The notes: generated from the sequence alone by a model not told the origin. DNA of 16,693 nt from DASUFH01 sp036274645 (GCA_036274645.1 DASUFH010000403.1:1-16693); one strand, 5' to 3'. Counted from the first letter of the stretch, positions 6,567-14,062 are shown. Numbers and translations: made by a program.

Positions 6567-8210
6567 TTACTTGCTCGCCACCGCTCGCGCCAGTTCCACG
6601 GCTGAGCCGCCGGACATCTCATCGTAATACCGCGTGAAGCGCTGCGGCTCCATCGCTTCATAGGACTTCAGGTTGTTCGCCCACCGGTACGAAATCGGCT
6701 GGAACCACAACTCTGCTTCCACCTTGAACGGGCCCTGCGCGCTCCCCAGACTCACCGTGTACCGCACCTTGTCCCCACCACCGAGGAAGTTTTCGTCTCC
6801 AACCGCGCGGCCCTGCGGCGCGATCTCCGCATCCACGGCGCTTTTGTTGAAGCCCTTCGGCAGTAGACGATTGTCCTTGATGAACCGGACGGCGGTCAGC
6901 AACCCCGTTGTCGGCGTGTTATTCGCGCCGACCATGATGTCTTCGTAAATCTGCACCTGGTCCGCGCCCGTGACTTCCGTGTAGTGCGGTTCGTACTTCG
7001 TCGGATCGGCGTCGTTATCATTTCCCTGGATCGACCCGTTCGGATTAAACGCGCCCGACTCGAACACGACCCGATTGCTTCCATCCTTCACGGTCACGTG
7101 CAGCCACGCCCGTCGTGACGGATACGCCGTCGGGAACTTGTGCCCGCTCAGGTTCTCGATCGAAAGATCAGCCTGCAGCCGCTGGCCGGCAACGTTCACC
7201 TGGTCGATCGCCAGCTTCACCGTATTCGTTTTCAGGTGCTCCACCGTCCGATTCGCGGCCGCTTCAAACTCCGCCGGAAGCGCCCACACGTCCAGTTCAT
7301 TGCGAAACTTGTTCAGCACGCGCTGCATGAAGAAATTGCCGCCGAGGAACGTATGGCGCGCCATGTCCTCGCGCGGCATGCCCAGGGTCACGGCGATGCG
7401 CGTCTTCTCGTTTACCGTGGGCATGTGGCAGTTCTGGCAGCTTTGTTTTTCACGAAAATCGCTCGCGTACCATTCCTGATAGGGCATCTGCTCAGGCAAC
7501 TGGCCGATCACCTGGCCGCCCGGGCCCAGAGCTTTGGTGATGAGCGTGTGACACGTGGCACAGAGTTCAGACTGGCGGATGTGCTCACTCTGGGTCGGGA
7601 GATAGCCCGCGGACGACGTCCGCATCACGCGGTTCTGACCATCTTCAATCTTGTATGGACCGTATTCCGGGCGTTCGCCCCGTTCCTTTGTCGTATCGAC
7701 CACGAATCCACCGACCAGGCTTTCGCGCGTTCCGAGCTTTTCCGGTCCGATCTGATGGCACATGGAACAGGAAACCCCATCCTTCGCAAGTCGATCCAGG
7801 TGATCGTCGGAGCGCGGCGTCAGGCGGGCAAACACCTCCGCCTCCCCGCCTTCGTAATGTGTCTGGTACCGCGCCATCGGCATGTGGCAGATCGCGCATT
7901 CGTCTTCGATTGCGGCCTTCGATTCGGGATGATCGATCGTCTCGCGACGCACCCCCGCCTGCCAGTACGGATCCCGCGCGGAGTTCGCCATCATCGTCGG
8001 ACGCCAGTTGATGCCGATGGAAATGTCTTCGCCTGACGATGTCGCCAGGCCGTTGTGACAGGCAAAACAGCGATCCGACGTCTGAAACAGATCGATGGGA
8101 TGGTCTTTCGGAGCCGCGCTCACATCGATCATGAAGGGAAACGCCAGCAGCATTCCAAGCGCGGACACCAGGAGAATGGGCGAAAGTGAAATCAAAACAG
8201 CTTTCTTCAT
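6567..8210 (-). CDS. Exported five-haem c-type cytochrome
   Basis: A 547-residue secreted multihaem cytochrome, probably periplasmic or cell-surface. An N-terminal signal peptide (MKKAVLIS followed by a hydrophobic core to about residue 28, then ASAA-like small residues) precedes five CxxCH haem sites. These are CFACH (48-52), CAICH (105-109), CSMCH (148-152), CATCH (217-221) and CQNCH (258-262). Residues from about 310 on hold no haem site and contain GHKFPTAYPSRRAWLHV-type sequence, apparently a beta-rich domain found in several multihaem cytochrome families. I chose ATG at 8210: it overlaps the upstream stop as TGATG and has GAGGG six bases upstream. The alternative ATG at 8216 would sit directly on that GAGGG. 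It is probably an electron-transfer partner of the upstream cytochrome-barrel protein. Electron donor and acceptor are unknown. Confidence 0.9.
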   Translation of the reverse strand: MKKAVLISLSPILLVSALGMLLAFPFMIDVSAAPKDHPIDLFQTSDRCFACHNGLATSSGEDISIGINWRPTMMANSARDPYWQAGVRRETIDHPESKAAIEDECAICHMPMARYQTHYEGGEAEVFARLTPRSDDHLDRLAKDGVSCSMCHQIGPEKLGTRESLVGGFVVDTTKERGERPEYGPYKIEDGQNRVMRTSSAGYLPTQSEHIRQSELCATCHTLITKALGPGGQVIGQLPEQMPYQEWYASDFREKQSCQNCHMPTVNEKTRIAVTLGMPREDMARHTFLGGNFFMQRVLNKFRNELDVWALPAEFEAAANRTVEHLKTNTVKLAIDQVNVAGQRLQADLSIENLSGHKFPTAYPSRRAWLHVTVKDGSNRVVFESGAFNPNGSIQGNDNDADPTKYEPHYTEVTGADQVQIYEDIMVGANNTPTTGLLTAVRFIKDNRLLPKGFNKSAVDAEIAPQGRAVGDENFLGGGDKVRYTVSLGSAQGPFKVEAELWFQPISYRWANNLKSYEAMEPQRFTRYYDEMSGGSAVELARAVASK

Positions 8211-9355
8211 CACCATCCCTCACGCAAACCGCCGTCGAATACATCCCAGAGCGCATAGAACTTCAGCTCGGTGGATCTTCCGGCCGTGTTGTTCAGGGGC
8301 GTTTTGACACCGAACGCCACACGGACGTGCTGGCGTTTGCTTAACGTCACCTGCATTTCAGGAACGATGTCCCAGTTGGTCCTGGCGCCGCTTTCGAGTT
8401 CGCGGTCCGCCAGAAACTCGATCATCGGAGTCCACATGCGCCCGACACCGCCATTCGCCGCCAGGCTCTTGCCGACCGCCGATCGCCAGAAGAACGCGCG
8501 GGACGCTTTCTCGGTGTCCGTGGGCAGTTCCACTCCGGTCTGCATCTGCAGGAACGACGTTCGCGACAAGAGTTGGGCGAAGGTAGCGAATGTTTCAAAC
8601 GTCGTCACGCCAGACCCGGCGCCTTTCGATACGTTGCCGGTTGGCGAGATCAGTTCACCCTGGACGCTGAGAATCGATCCCGTTTTCATCGTGCTGAACA
8701 GGTTGCGCTTGTATCCCAGAACGAAATCGCCAACCCCGCCAAACCAGCTCGCGCTCGGTTGCTGGACGAAACTGTACGGGACGGCCAGCTCGACCTGGTT
8801 TTTGGAGCCGAAACGTTTTTCGTAGATCAGTTCGCCCGAGACGGAACCCGATCCATTCGTGGCGATCGCGCTGGTGATCACCCATTCGTCTTCGGGAAAC
8901 GCTTTTTCCGTGTACAACGCCCGAGGCAGATTCAATTCGCCGAGCGGCCATCCCGGTTCCGTACAGCGTCCTCGAAGATAGTCGGTGAGCTTGTCGATCT
9001 GCGCGTCGGTGAGCGCATCCTTCCAGGACGGCATGATCTCGGAGAACCCCCGGATCGCTCCCCCTTCGTGGATGATCGCGTTCCAATCCGCGGTCCGTTC
9101 ACGCGTGCTGCCATTGCAGTCGGTAAAGTCGGGGAATGTGGCCGGCGGCTCGAAGCCGATCAGCGCTTGCTCCTGGCCAACGCCGTTCGGGCCATGGCAT
9201 CCGATGCAGGAGGCCCGGAAGATCTCCTCTCCGGTGTCGAGCTTCATCCCCCGGGTGGACGCCTCCTGAGACGCGGTCGGCTGCTCCTGTTTCTGGGCGA
9301 AAAGCGCTGCAGGGAGACAGAGAACGGCCAAAAGTGTGGCGATTGAAAATTTCAC
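8210..9355 (-). CDS. Monohaem cytochrome c fused to an outer-membrane beta-barrel-like domain
   Basis: A 381-residue exported protein. Residues 1-20 look like a Sec signal peptide ending ALFA. Residues about 38-135 are a class I cytochrome c: CIGCH (50-54) binds haem and Met109 in SEIMPSW is the likely sixth ligand. From about residue 150 the sequence changes to alternating polar/hydrophobic strands rich in Gly, Ser and aromatics, and ends in Trp, as expected of an outer-membrane barrel. It resembles the phenol-degradation MetA-like barrel group and, in overall layout, the Cyc2 iron oxidase (haem domain plus porin). It begins with GTG at 9355, with no Shine-Dalgarno sequence, directly after a putative promoter. 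It shares TGATG with the five-haem cytochrome, a likely partner. The cytochrome domain is firm; the barrel and any electron conduit role are inferred. Confidence 0.85.
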   Translation of the reverse strand: MKFSIATLLAVLCLPAALFAQKQEQPTASQEASTRGMKLDTGEEIFRASCIGCHGPNGVGQEQALIGFEPPATFPDFTDCNGSTRERTADWNAIIHEGGAIRGFSEIMPSWKDALTDAQIDKLTDYLRGRCTEPGWPLGELNLPRALYTEKAFPEDEWVITSAIATNGSGSVSGELIYEKRFGSKNQVELAVPYSFVQQPSASWFGGVGDFVLGYKRNLFSTMKTGSILSVQGELISPTGNVSKGAGSGVTTFETFATFAQLLSRTSFLQMQTGVELPTDTEKASRAFFWRSAVGKSLAANGGVGRMWTPMIEFLADRELESGARTNWDIVPEMQVTLSKRQHVRVAFGVKTPLNNTAGRSTELKFYALWDVFDGGLREGW

Positions 9356-9362
9356 GCGGCAG

Positions 9363-9390
9363 AGGATACACCAGGATGAGAGTGATGCAA
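9363..9390 (-). promoter_or_regulatory. Putative sigma70-like promoter of the cytochrome-heptose run
   Basis: On the minus strand TTGCAT (9390-9385) and TATCCT (9368-9363) are separated by 16 bp. A start about seven bases past the -10 box would fall at or next to the GTG at 9355, implying a leaderless mRNA. The -35 match is moderate. Confidence 0.35.
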
Positions 9391-9568
9391 CATGTTCAAA
9401 ACACAGGAATTAGATGCGAGAAAACGGAAATCATTCTCAATTGAGAGGCGCTGGAATGGGGAGGTGGATTCGTCGCGGCAACTTAATGCACACGAAGGGA
9501 GTGGACCCCCTGTCAGAGGACAAAACTCAGGATTAAAGGAGCGGAAAAAGGAGGTTGGACGGGTGTCC

Positions 9569-9598
9569 GTGCCTGGCCGGTTGAAACCGGCCAGACAC
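9569..9598 (-). terminator. Strong hairpin downstream of the protease gene, candidate terminator
   Basis: A perfect 10-bp stem (CTGGCCGGTT at 9573-9582 with its complement at 9585-9594) is extended by three more pairs after one mismatch. It begins 14 bases past the protease stop. No clear U-tract follows on the minus strand, so termination may need Rho, or the hairpin may only stabilise the 3' end. Confidence 0.5.
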
Positions 9599-9611
9599 GA
9601 ATGAATCAGTC

Positions 9612-10598
9612 TTATTTGCCGAACCGATACGAAGTGAACTGGGCGTCCATGCGGGCGTCCTGACCGGCCGTGAACGAGTCCATACAGGAGTCGTCGGTGT
9701 AGTCCATGAAGTTCTCGATGGGATCGAGGCCCGGCGATGCGCAGGTATCTCTTCCAGTCGGGCATCCAAACGCTGGCGATTTTTCGGGCGATGTGTCGAC
9801 GACCAGGTCCCCTTGTTTGGAGCATCCCCCCTGAAAGGTGTGATACAGACCCATCCAGTGGCCGATCTCGTGCGTCGCCGTATCTCCCTCGTCGTATGGC
9901 GCGGCGCCCCCTCCGGGCAGAGAACTGTAGAGAATGACCACTCCGTCCTGTGATGGATTGGATCTGTATGAGGATGGGAAAGTGGCCCAGCCAAGCAGCC
10001 CATCGCTGGGGTTGGTCGAATAGAGGTTCAAATCCACGGCGCTACCCCGGCGAAGGGCGGTTTTCATTTGAAACTCCGCCGTGCTTCCGTGCCGCAGGTT
10101 AAACCATTGTCGGTTGTCCGTAACGTCCGTCGCGGCCAAAACGAACTGCCATCCCGTATTGGCGTAAGCCGAATTCAGAACATTCATCTGAGCGTCAATC
10201 GCGCTCGTCGAAAGGCTGCCCGTGTTGCCGTCCTTAATGACGTGGAAGTAGACCTGAATCGTGCCGCCCGTCACGCCGCCGCCACCGCCACCGCCACCGC
10301 CACCGCCGCCGTTACCGGGCTTTGCGTTGGCGCCGTTCCCGCCGTTGCCATTGCTCCGGGCATCCGCGTCAAAATCCTCATCGTCCTGGTCGCGCGTTCC
10401 GCACCGCAAGCCTGCTTCGACGAATTCCTTTTGCGAAACATATTCCGTCCCATCAGGCGCGACGAAAGTCCCGTTGGGCTGAAGTCCAGGCCGAATCTCT
10501 GGTCGCTGCCCAGACATGATTTCCGGTGACGAGAACATCACGAACGAAAGGACCAGAGCCAGACACAGAGCGCCAGCCCAAACCAGATTCCTCTTCAT
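9612..10598 (-). CDS. Secreted zinc metalloprotease, M43 (cytophagalysin/pappalysin) family
   Basis: A 328-residue exported protease. Residues 1 to about 30 form a signal peptide. A propeptide-like region follows, with one cysteine (Cys66) and an acidic patch (DQDDEDFDAD, 70-79) before a Gly/Asn-rich linker that ends in twelve glycines (97-108). The catalytic domain starts near 112. HEIGHWMGLYH (243-253) supplies the three zinc-binding His and Glu244, and NFMDY (297-301 area, Met298) is the Met-turn of metzincins. GGCS, GCP, DTC and DDSCM cysteines (259, 279, 286, 305) match the disulfide pattern of ulilysin-like M43 enzymes. Cys66 could act as a cysteine switch, which is a guess. ATG at 10598 has a strong GGGAGGTG upstream. 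It is monocistronic, with the hairpin behind it. Substrate is unknown. Confidence 0.93.
   Translation of the reverse strand: MKRNLVWAGALCLALVLSFVMFSSPEIMSGQRPEIRPGLQPNGTFVAPDGTEYVSQKEFVEAGLRCGTRDQDDEDFDADARSNGNGGNGANAKPGNGGGGGGGGGGGGVTGGTIQVYFHVIKDGNTGSLSTSAIDAQMNVLNSAYANTGWQFVLAATDVTDNRQWFNLRHGSTAEFQMKTALRRGSAVDLNLYSTNPSDGLLGWATFPSSYRSNPSQDGVVILYSSLPGGGAAPYDEGDTATHEIGHWMGLYHTFQGGCSKQGDLVVDTSPEKSPAFGCPTGRDTCASPGLDPIENFMDYTDDSCMDSFTAGQDARMDAQFTSYRFGK
10275..10310 (-). repeat. Twelve-glycine codon run in the protease linker
   Basis: A (GGN)12 run, mostly GGC/GGT codons, encodes Gly97-Gly108. It is a microsatellite-like coding tract able to change length by slippage in steps of one residue without breaking the frame. 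Confidence 0.85.
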
Positions 10599-10602
10599 AG
10601 GC

Positions 10603-10610
10603 CACCTCCC
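10603..10610 (-). promoter_or_regulatory. Ribosome binding site of the M43 protease
   Basis: GGGAGGTG on the minus strand lies four bases before the ATG at 10598. It is one of the strongest Shine-Dalgarno matches in the window and fixes the start. Confidence 0.75.
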
Positions 10611-10644
10611 TATTGAAACGTGAAATTGCCGATTTTGGCCGTGG

Positions 10645-10650
10645 AGTATA
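10645..10650 (-). promoter_or_regulatory. Possible -10 box of the protease gene
   Basis: TATACT on the minus strand lies about 46 bp before the start codon. No good -35 hexamer sits at the normal distance, so this is weak evidence. Confidence 0.25.
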
Positions 10651-10769
10651 TCCCAGGGACGACCAACCTACGATCCCGCCAATAGGGGGATACCGCGTAG
10701 AACGTTCGTTCTGAGCAATCAGGGGGGCCTGGCAGCATTACCGGGAATGACTGATCCTCCGCCCTCTTT

Positions 10770-10952
10770 CCCCCGGTTGTCCATTTTCCATTGCCTTGTT
10801 ATCCATTGTGAAATGGCCTTCTTTCACTGTTCGTTTCTGTTTCTTTGTCTTCCGTAGGCGAAGTCTTACAGCCCAGGCGGACCGTCAACGAACAACGAAA
10901 GAACTCCATTTCAAAATGGATAACAAGGCAATGGACAATGGACAACCGGGGG
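10770..10952. repeat. 183-bp fold-back element with 66-bp inverted arms
   Basis: The left arm (10770-10835) and right arm (10887-10952) are inverted copies matching at 60 of 66 positions without gaps, around a 51-bp centre (10836-10886). Both arms contain several TCCATT units, and the right arm holds a small perfect palindrome (TCCATTT/AAATGGA, 10905-10920). The outer ends are C- or G-runs. It has no coding capacity. The layout fits a MITE-like or other small non-autonomous element, or a very long RNA hairpin if transcribed. I could not see a clear target-site duplication. Confidence 0.8.
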
Positions 10953-11049
10953 GAACGGGAAGCGCTAATTCACTTTGCCTCGTCCTGTGTTCTACTGATG
11001 GTCCCTGTTTATGGCATTGTTCGACGGCTGGCGGAATCCTTCAGTGAAG

Positions 11050-11946
11050 ATGGCGTGGATCGAGATGCACGCCTGCGTCCTGCTCTGGGGCTTTACGGCC
11101 ATCATCGGCAAGGCCATCACCCTCGAAGCGTTCCCGCTCGTCTGGTGGCGAATGATTCTCTGCATCGCGACGCTGGCGTTGTTTCGAGGGTTCTGGCGCG
11201 GCCTTGTCCATCTGTCCGCCCGCCGCATCGCCGCGTACGCGGGCATCGGCGCGCTGGTCGCGGCGCACTGGGTGGCGTTTTACGGTTCGATCAAACTGTC
11301 CAATGCGTCCGCCGCGGCGAGTTGCATGGCGCTGGCGCCGGTCTTTGTTGCGCTGCTCGAACCGGTGATCGTCCGCCGTCCGTTTGAAGGACGCGAACTC
11401 ATTCTCGCGCTTGCTTCGATTCCCGGCGTTGCTCTGGTCGTCGGCGGTGTTCCGGTGGGGATGCGGGCCGGCGTGGCGATCGGTATTGTCTCCGCCGCGT
11501 TCGCCGGCCTGTTCGGCACGTTGAACAAGCGCATGATCGACGCCACGGGCGCGCTCACGATCACCGGACTCGAAATGGGCGCCGGCGCCGTCACGCTGAC
11601 ACTGCTGGCTCCGTTCTGGCCGGGCGCGGCGCGCGTCTTTGTGCTGCCGGACCGTCATGACGCGCTGTTGATTGTTGTGTTGACCGTGGCCTGCACGCTT
11701 CTGCCGTTCGCGCTGTCACTGGTCGCCATGCGCAAGTTGAGCGCCTTCGCTTCGGCGCTGGCCGTGAATATGGAGCCGATCTATTCGATCCTGCTGGCGA
11801 TCCTGTTCTTCCATGAGGAGCGTGAACTGGGACTGGGATTTTACGCGGGGCTCGCGATCATTGTGGGCGCGGTGTTCAGCTATCCGCGGATCGCCCGTCG
11901 CAGGCAGATCGTTACATCAGCGAAACCGGATCCACGTCAATCATGA
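11050..11946 (+). CDS. EamA/DMT-family transporter
   Basis: A 298-residue inner-membrane protein with about ten hydrophobic helices arranged as two EamA repeats. The first starts at WIEMHACVLLWGFTAI and the second near residue 140 (AGVAIGIVSAAFAGLFGTLNK). The family exports or moves small metabolites such as amino acids, but substrates vary and cannot be predicted here. I prefer ATG at 11050 because the first helix begins only a few residues later. GTG at 11044 or ATG at 11011 would add 2 or 13 residues, and none of the three has a strong ribosome site. The last 35 bp overlap the 3' end of priA on the other strand, leaving no room for a separate terminator. Family is firm, function open. Confidence 0.88.
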   Translation: MAWIEMHACVLLWGFTAIIGKAITLEAFPLVWWRMILCIATLALFRGFWRGLVHLSARRIAAYAGIGALVAAHWVAFYGSIKLSNASAAASCMALAPVFVALLEPVIVRRPFEGRELILALASIPGVALVVGGVPVGMRAGVAIGIVSAAFAGLFGTLNKRMIDATGALTITGLEMGAGAVTLTLLAPFWPGAARVFVLPDRHDALLIVVLTVACTLLPFALSLVAMRKLSAFASALAVNMEPIYSILLAILFFHEERELGLGFYAGLAIIVGAVFSYPRIARRRQIVTSAKPDPRQS

Positions 11947-13969
11947 CGCGCGTGGATCCCGGCTTCTTGCTTTCGAGGTTCGCCTGCAGCTTGTCGAGCG
12001 CGCGATGGAGCGCGTCGCGGGTCGCCGCTTTGATCAGCAACTGATACCGGTGTACGCGCTTGAGACGTTCGAGCGGCGCGGGCGCCGGGCCGATTACCCG
12101 GATCCGCTCTTCCCCCAGACCGCCCAGGAATTGTCCGACGTCGCGCGATGTTTGCGCGGCGCGCTCCGCGTTTCGATCCGACACGACGATGCCGGCCAGC
12201 GCGCTGAACGGCGGATAGAACAACGCGCGCCGGTACCGCGACTCGCGCTGGTAAAAATCTTCGAAACGCTGCGTTTCGGCCAGTTGAAACGTGTAGTGAT
12301 CCGGGTGGTAACTCTGGATCACGACCTCCCCGGGCCGGTCGCCGCGTCCGCTGCGTCCGGCCACCTGCGTGAGCAGCTGGAACGTGCGTTCGGCCGCCCG
12401 AAAATCCGGCAACGCCAGCGACGCGTCGGCTGAAATCACGCCGACGAGGGTGACGTTGGGAAAGTCGTGCCCCTTGGCGATCATCTGCGTCCCGACGAGG
12501 ATATCGGTGTCGCCATTGCGGAACGCGCCCAGCACACGCTCGAAATCTCGCGGATGCCGCATGACGTCGCGGTCCACTCTGGCGATGCGCGCCGCGGGAA
12601 AAAGCTCCGTCAAATCGTGCTCCAGACGCTCCGTCCCTTCGCCGACATAGTGGATGTGTTCACTCGCGCACTCCGGGCATCGTTCTGGCGGGCGTTTGGC
12701 CAGTCCGCAGTAGTGGCACAGCAGCTTATGAATGGACCGGTGATACGTCAACGACACGCTGCAGGCGGAACAGTCGTACGTGAACCCGCACTTCCGGCAG
12801 AGCAGGAACGCGGCAAAACCGCGACGGTTCAACAGAACGATAGTCTGTTCGCGGCGTTCCAGGCGGGTCGCAATCGCGCCCAGCAGGCGCTCTGAGAATA
12901 CGACCTGCCTGCCCGCCACGACATACTCTTCCCGCATGTTGACGACTTCGACTTTTGGCAGCGGCCGCTGTTCCACGCGTGAAGGCAGCCGCGCCACGGT
13001 GAATTTCCCGGCCTCCCCGTTTCGGAACGATTCCATGGACGGTGTCGCCGAACCCAGCACGATTGCGGCCCCGGCGTTGCGGGCCCGCACGATCGCCGTG
13101 TCGCGCGCGTGATAGCGGGGCGTTTCTTCCTGTTTGTAACTGGTTTCGTGCTCCTCGTCGACGATCACGAGTCCAAGGTTTTCCAGCGGCGCAAACACCG
13201 CTGAACGCGTTCCAATCACCACCGGCGCGTCGCCCCGGCGGATGCGCGTCCATTCCTCGATGCGCTGCTTCGACGTGAGTCCGCTGTGGAGCACGGCTGT
13301 CCGGCCCGGAAAGCGAATGGCGAAACGTTCCGCCAGTTGAGGGGTCAAACCGATCTCGGGCACGAGGACGAGCGATGTTCGGCCGCGATCGAGCGCTCGC
13401 CGTGTGGCCTGAATGTAGACTTCCGTCTTGCCGCTGCCGGTCACGCCATGGAGCAGGATGGCGCCGAACCCCGGAACGTTTTCAATGGTGTCGAGCGCGC
13501 GCTGTTGATCGGGAGTGAGCGCAAGGCCGAGATCGGGAGGAAGGGCTCTGGCTTTTGCCGGATCTTTTTCCGAACGGCGCGCGACCGCGCGCTCAATGCG
13601 CTTCTGCGTGATACCGGGAGGCAGGGCGGATTTGAGCACTTCGCCGAGCGGGGCGAAGTAGTAGTCGGCGATCCATCGGCACAAAGCGAAGACGTCCGCA
13701 GGGAGGAGGGGCTCGTGATCCATGACTTCCCGCGCGGGCAGAGCGTCGAACGATTCCGGCGCAGTGTCGCGAAGTCCGACGATGAAACCTTCGACATCGC
13801 GCCCGCGAAACGGGACGACAACGCGGCAACCGATGGCGGCGGGTCCGGAAAGGCTATATGTAAATGTGCGGGATAGCGGCAGGCAGACGGCCACTTCGGC
13901 GAAGGGGCCGGGTTGGGTTTTTACCTCGCACGGTTCTTCCATTGGGACGCGTATGGGGCGGGCGGTCAT
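11912..13969 (-). CDS. priA: Primosomal protein N' (replication restart DNA helicase PriA)
   Basis: A 685-residue superfamily 2 helicase that reloads the replication machinery at stalled forks. An N-terminal 3'-end-binding domain (about residues 22-110) is followed by a short winged-helix region, then the helicase core. The core carries Walker A GVTGSGKT (175-182), DEEH (271-274), GSATPS (306-311), GTQMIAKGHDF (493-503) and QVAGRSGRG (535-543). Eight zinc-binding cysteines are all present: 391, 394, 400, 403, 418, 421, 431, 434. Walker A comes about 45 residues earlier than in E. coli PriA, so the region before it is compact. The first ATG (13969) lies inside a palindrome and encodes an Arg/Pro-rich leader unlike PriA. 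Met10 (13942) is an equally good or better start. Complete and probably functional. Confidence 0.96.
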   Translation of the reverse strand: MTARPIRVPMEEPCEVKTQPGPFAEVAVCLPLSRTFTYSLSGPAAIGCRVVVPFRGRDVEGFIVGLRDTAPESFDALPAREVMDHEPLLPADVFALCRWIADYYFAPLGEVLKSALPPGITQKRIERAVARRSEKDPAKARALPPDLGLALTPDQQRALDTIENVPGFGAILLHGVTGSGKTEVYIQATRRALDRGRTSLVLVPEIGLTPQLAERFAIRFPGRTAVLHSGLTSKQRIEEWTRIRRGDAPVVIGTRSAVFAPLENLGLVIVDEEHETSYKQEETPRYHARDTAIVRARNAGAAIVLGSATPSMESFRNGEAGKFTVARLPSRVEQRPLPKVEVVNMREEYVVAGRQVVFSERLLGAIATRLERREQTIVLLNRRGFAAFLLCRKCGFTYDCSACSVSLTYHRSIHKLLCHYCGLAKRPPERCPECASEHIHYVGEGTERLEHDLTELFPAARIARVDRDVMRHPRDFERVLGAFRNGDTDILVGTQMIAKGHDFPNVTLVGVISADASLALPDFRAAERTFQLLTQVAGRSGRGDRPGEVVIQSYHPDHYTFQLAETQRFEDFYQRESRYRRALFYPPFSALAGIVVSDRNAERAAQTSRDVGQFLGGLGEERIRVIGPAPAPLERLKRVHRYQLLIKAATRDALHRALDKLQANLESKKPGSTRVMIDVDPVSLM

Positions 13970-13978
13970 AGACCGCCC
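13960..13978. repeat. REP-like palindrome over the priA start codon
   Basis: GGGCGGTC (13960-13967) and GACCGCCC (13971-13978) form a perfect 8-bp stem around a three-base loop that contains part of the first priA ATG. Further short GC-rich inverted pairs follow to about 14018 (for example CCCCG 14002-14006 with CGGGG 14014-14018). Such composition is typical of dispersed intergenic palindromes; whether it recurs in this genome cannot be seen here. Confidence 0.55.
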
Positions 13979-14056
13979 CTACAGCAGACGGGGACGATGC
14001 GCCCCGGTCTCATCGGGGACAGCCGCTATGAACGCTCAACAGAGAATGATTCCGCA

Positions 14057-14062
14057 TATAAT
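14057..14062 (+). promoter_or_regulatory. Perfect -10 box upstream of the AsmA-META gene
   Basis: TATAAT lies 14 bases before the ATG at 14077. No good -35 hexamer is seen around 14034-14039. Initiation would give a leader of only about 6-10 bases, close to the AGAGG at 14067-14071. Confidence 0.5.

Larger units (their letters stand above)
9356..9611. other. Intergenic region between the cytochrome run and the protease gene
   Basis: These 256 bp hold the putative promoter at 9363-9390 and the hairpin at 9569-9598. I find no convincing gene in the rest; the short open frames lack ribosome sites. Confidence 0.6.
10599..11049. other. Divergent intergenic region with a fold-back element
   Basis: About 450 bp between the divergent protease and transporter genes. 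It contains the protease ribosome site and possible -10 box (10603-10650) and the inverted-repeat element (10770-10952). No supported gene is present. Open frames crossing it on the plus strand run out of frame into the transporter gene and have no family resemblance. Confidence 0.7.

Noticed and set aside
9569..9598. A classical Rho-independent terminator.
   Set aside because: The stem is strong but no T-run follows it on either strand, so it is listed only as a candidate.
10261..10482. A plus-strand frame with a polyproline run.
   Set aside because: It is the antisense reading of the glycine linker in the M43 protease, whose HExxH motif and strong ribosome site fix the coding strand.
10770..10952. 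An insertion sequence with terminal inverted repeats.
   Set aside because: There is no transposase reading frame in the 51-bp centre, so at most it is a non-autonomous element.
10796..11387. Plus-strand open frames across the fold-back element and into the transporter gene.
   Set aside because: They have no ribosome site or family resemblance and overlap the transporter in another frame; parts are just the inverted repeat.
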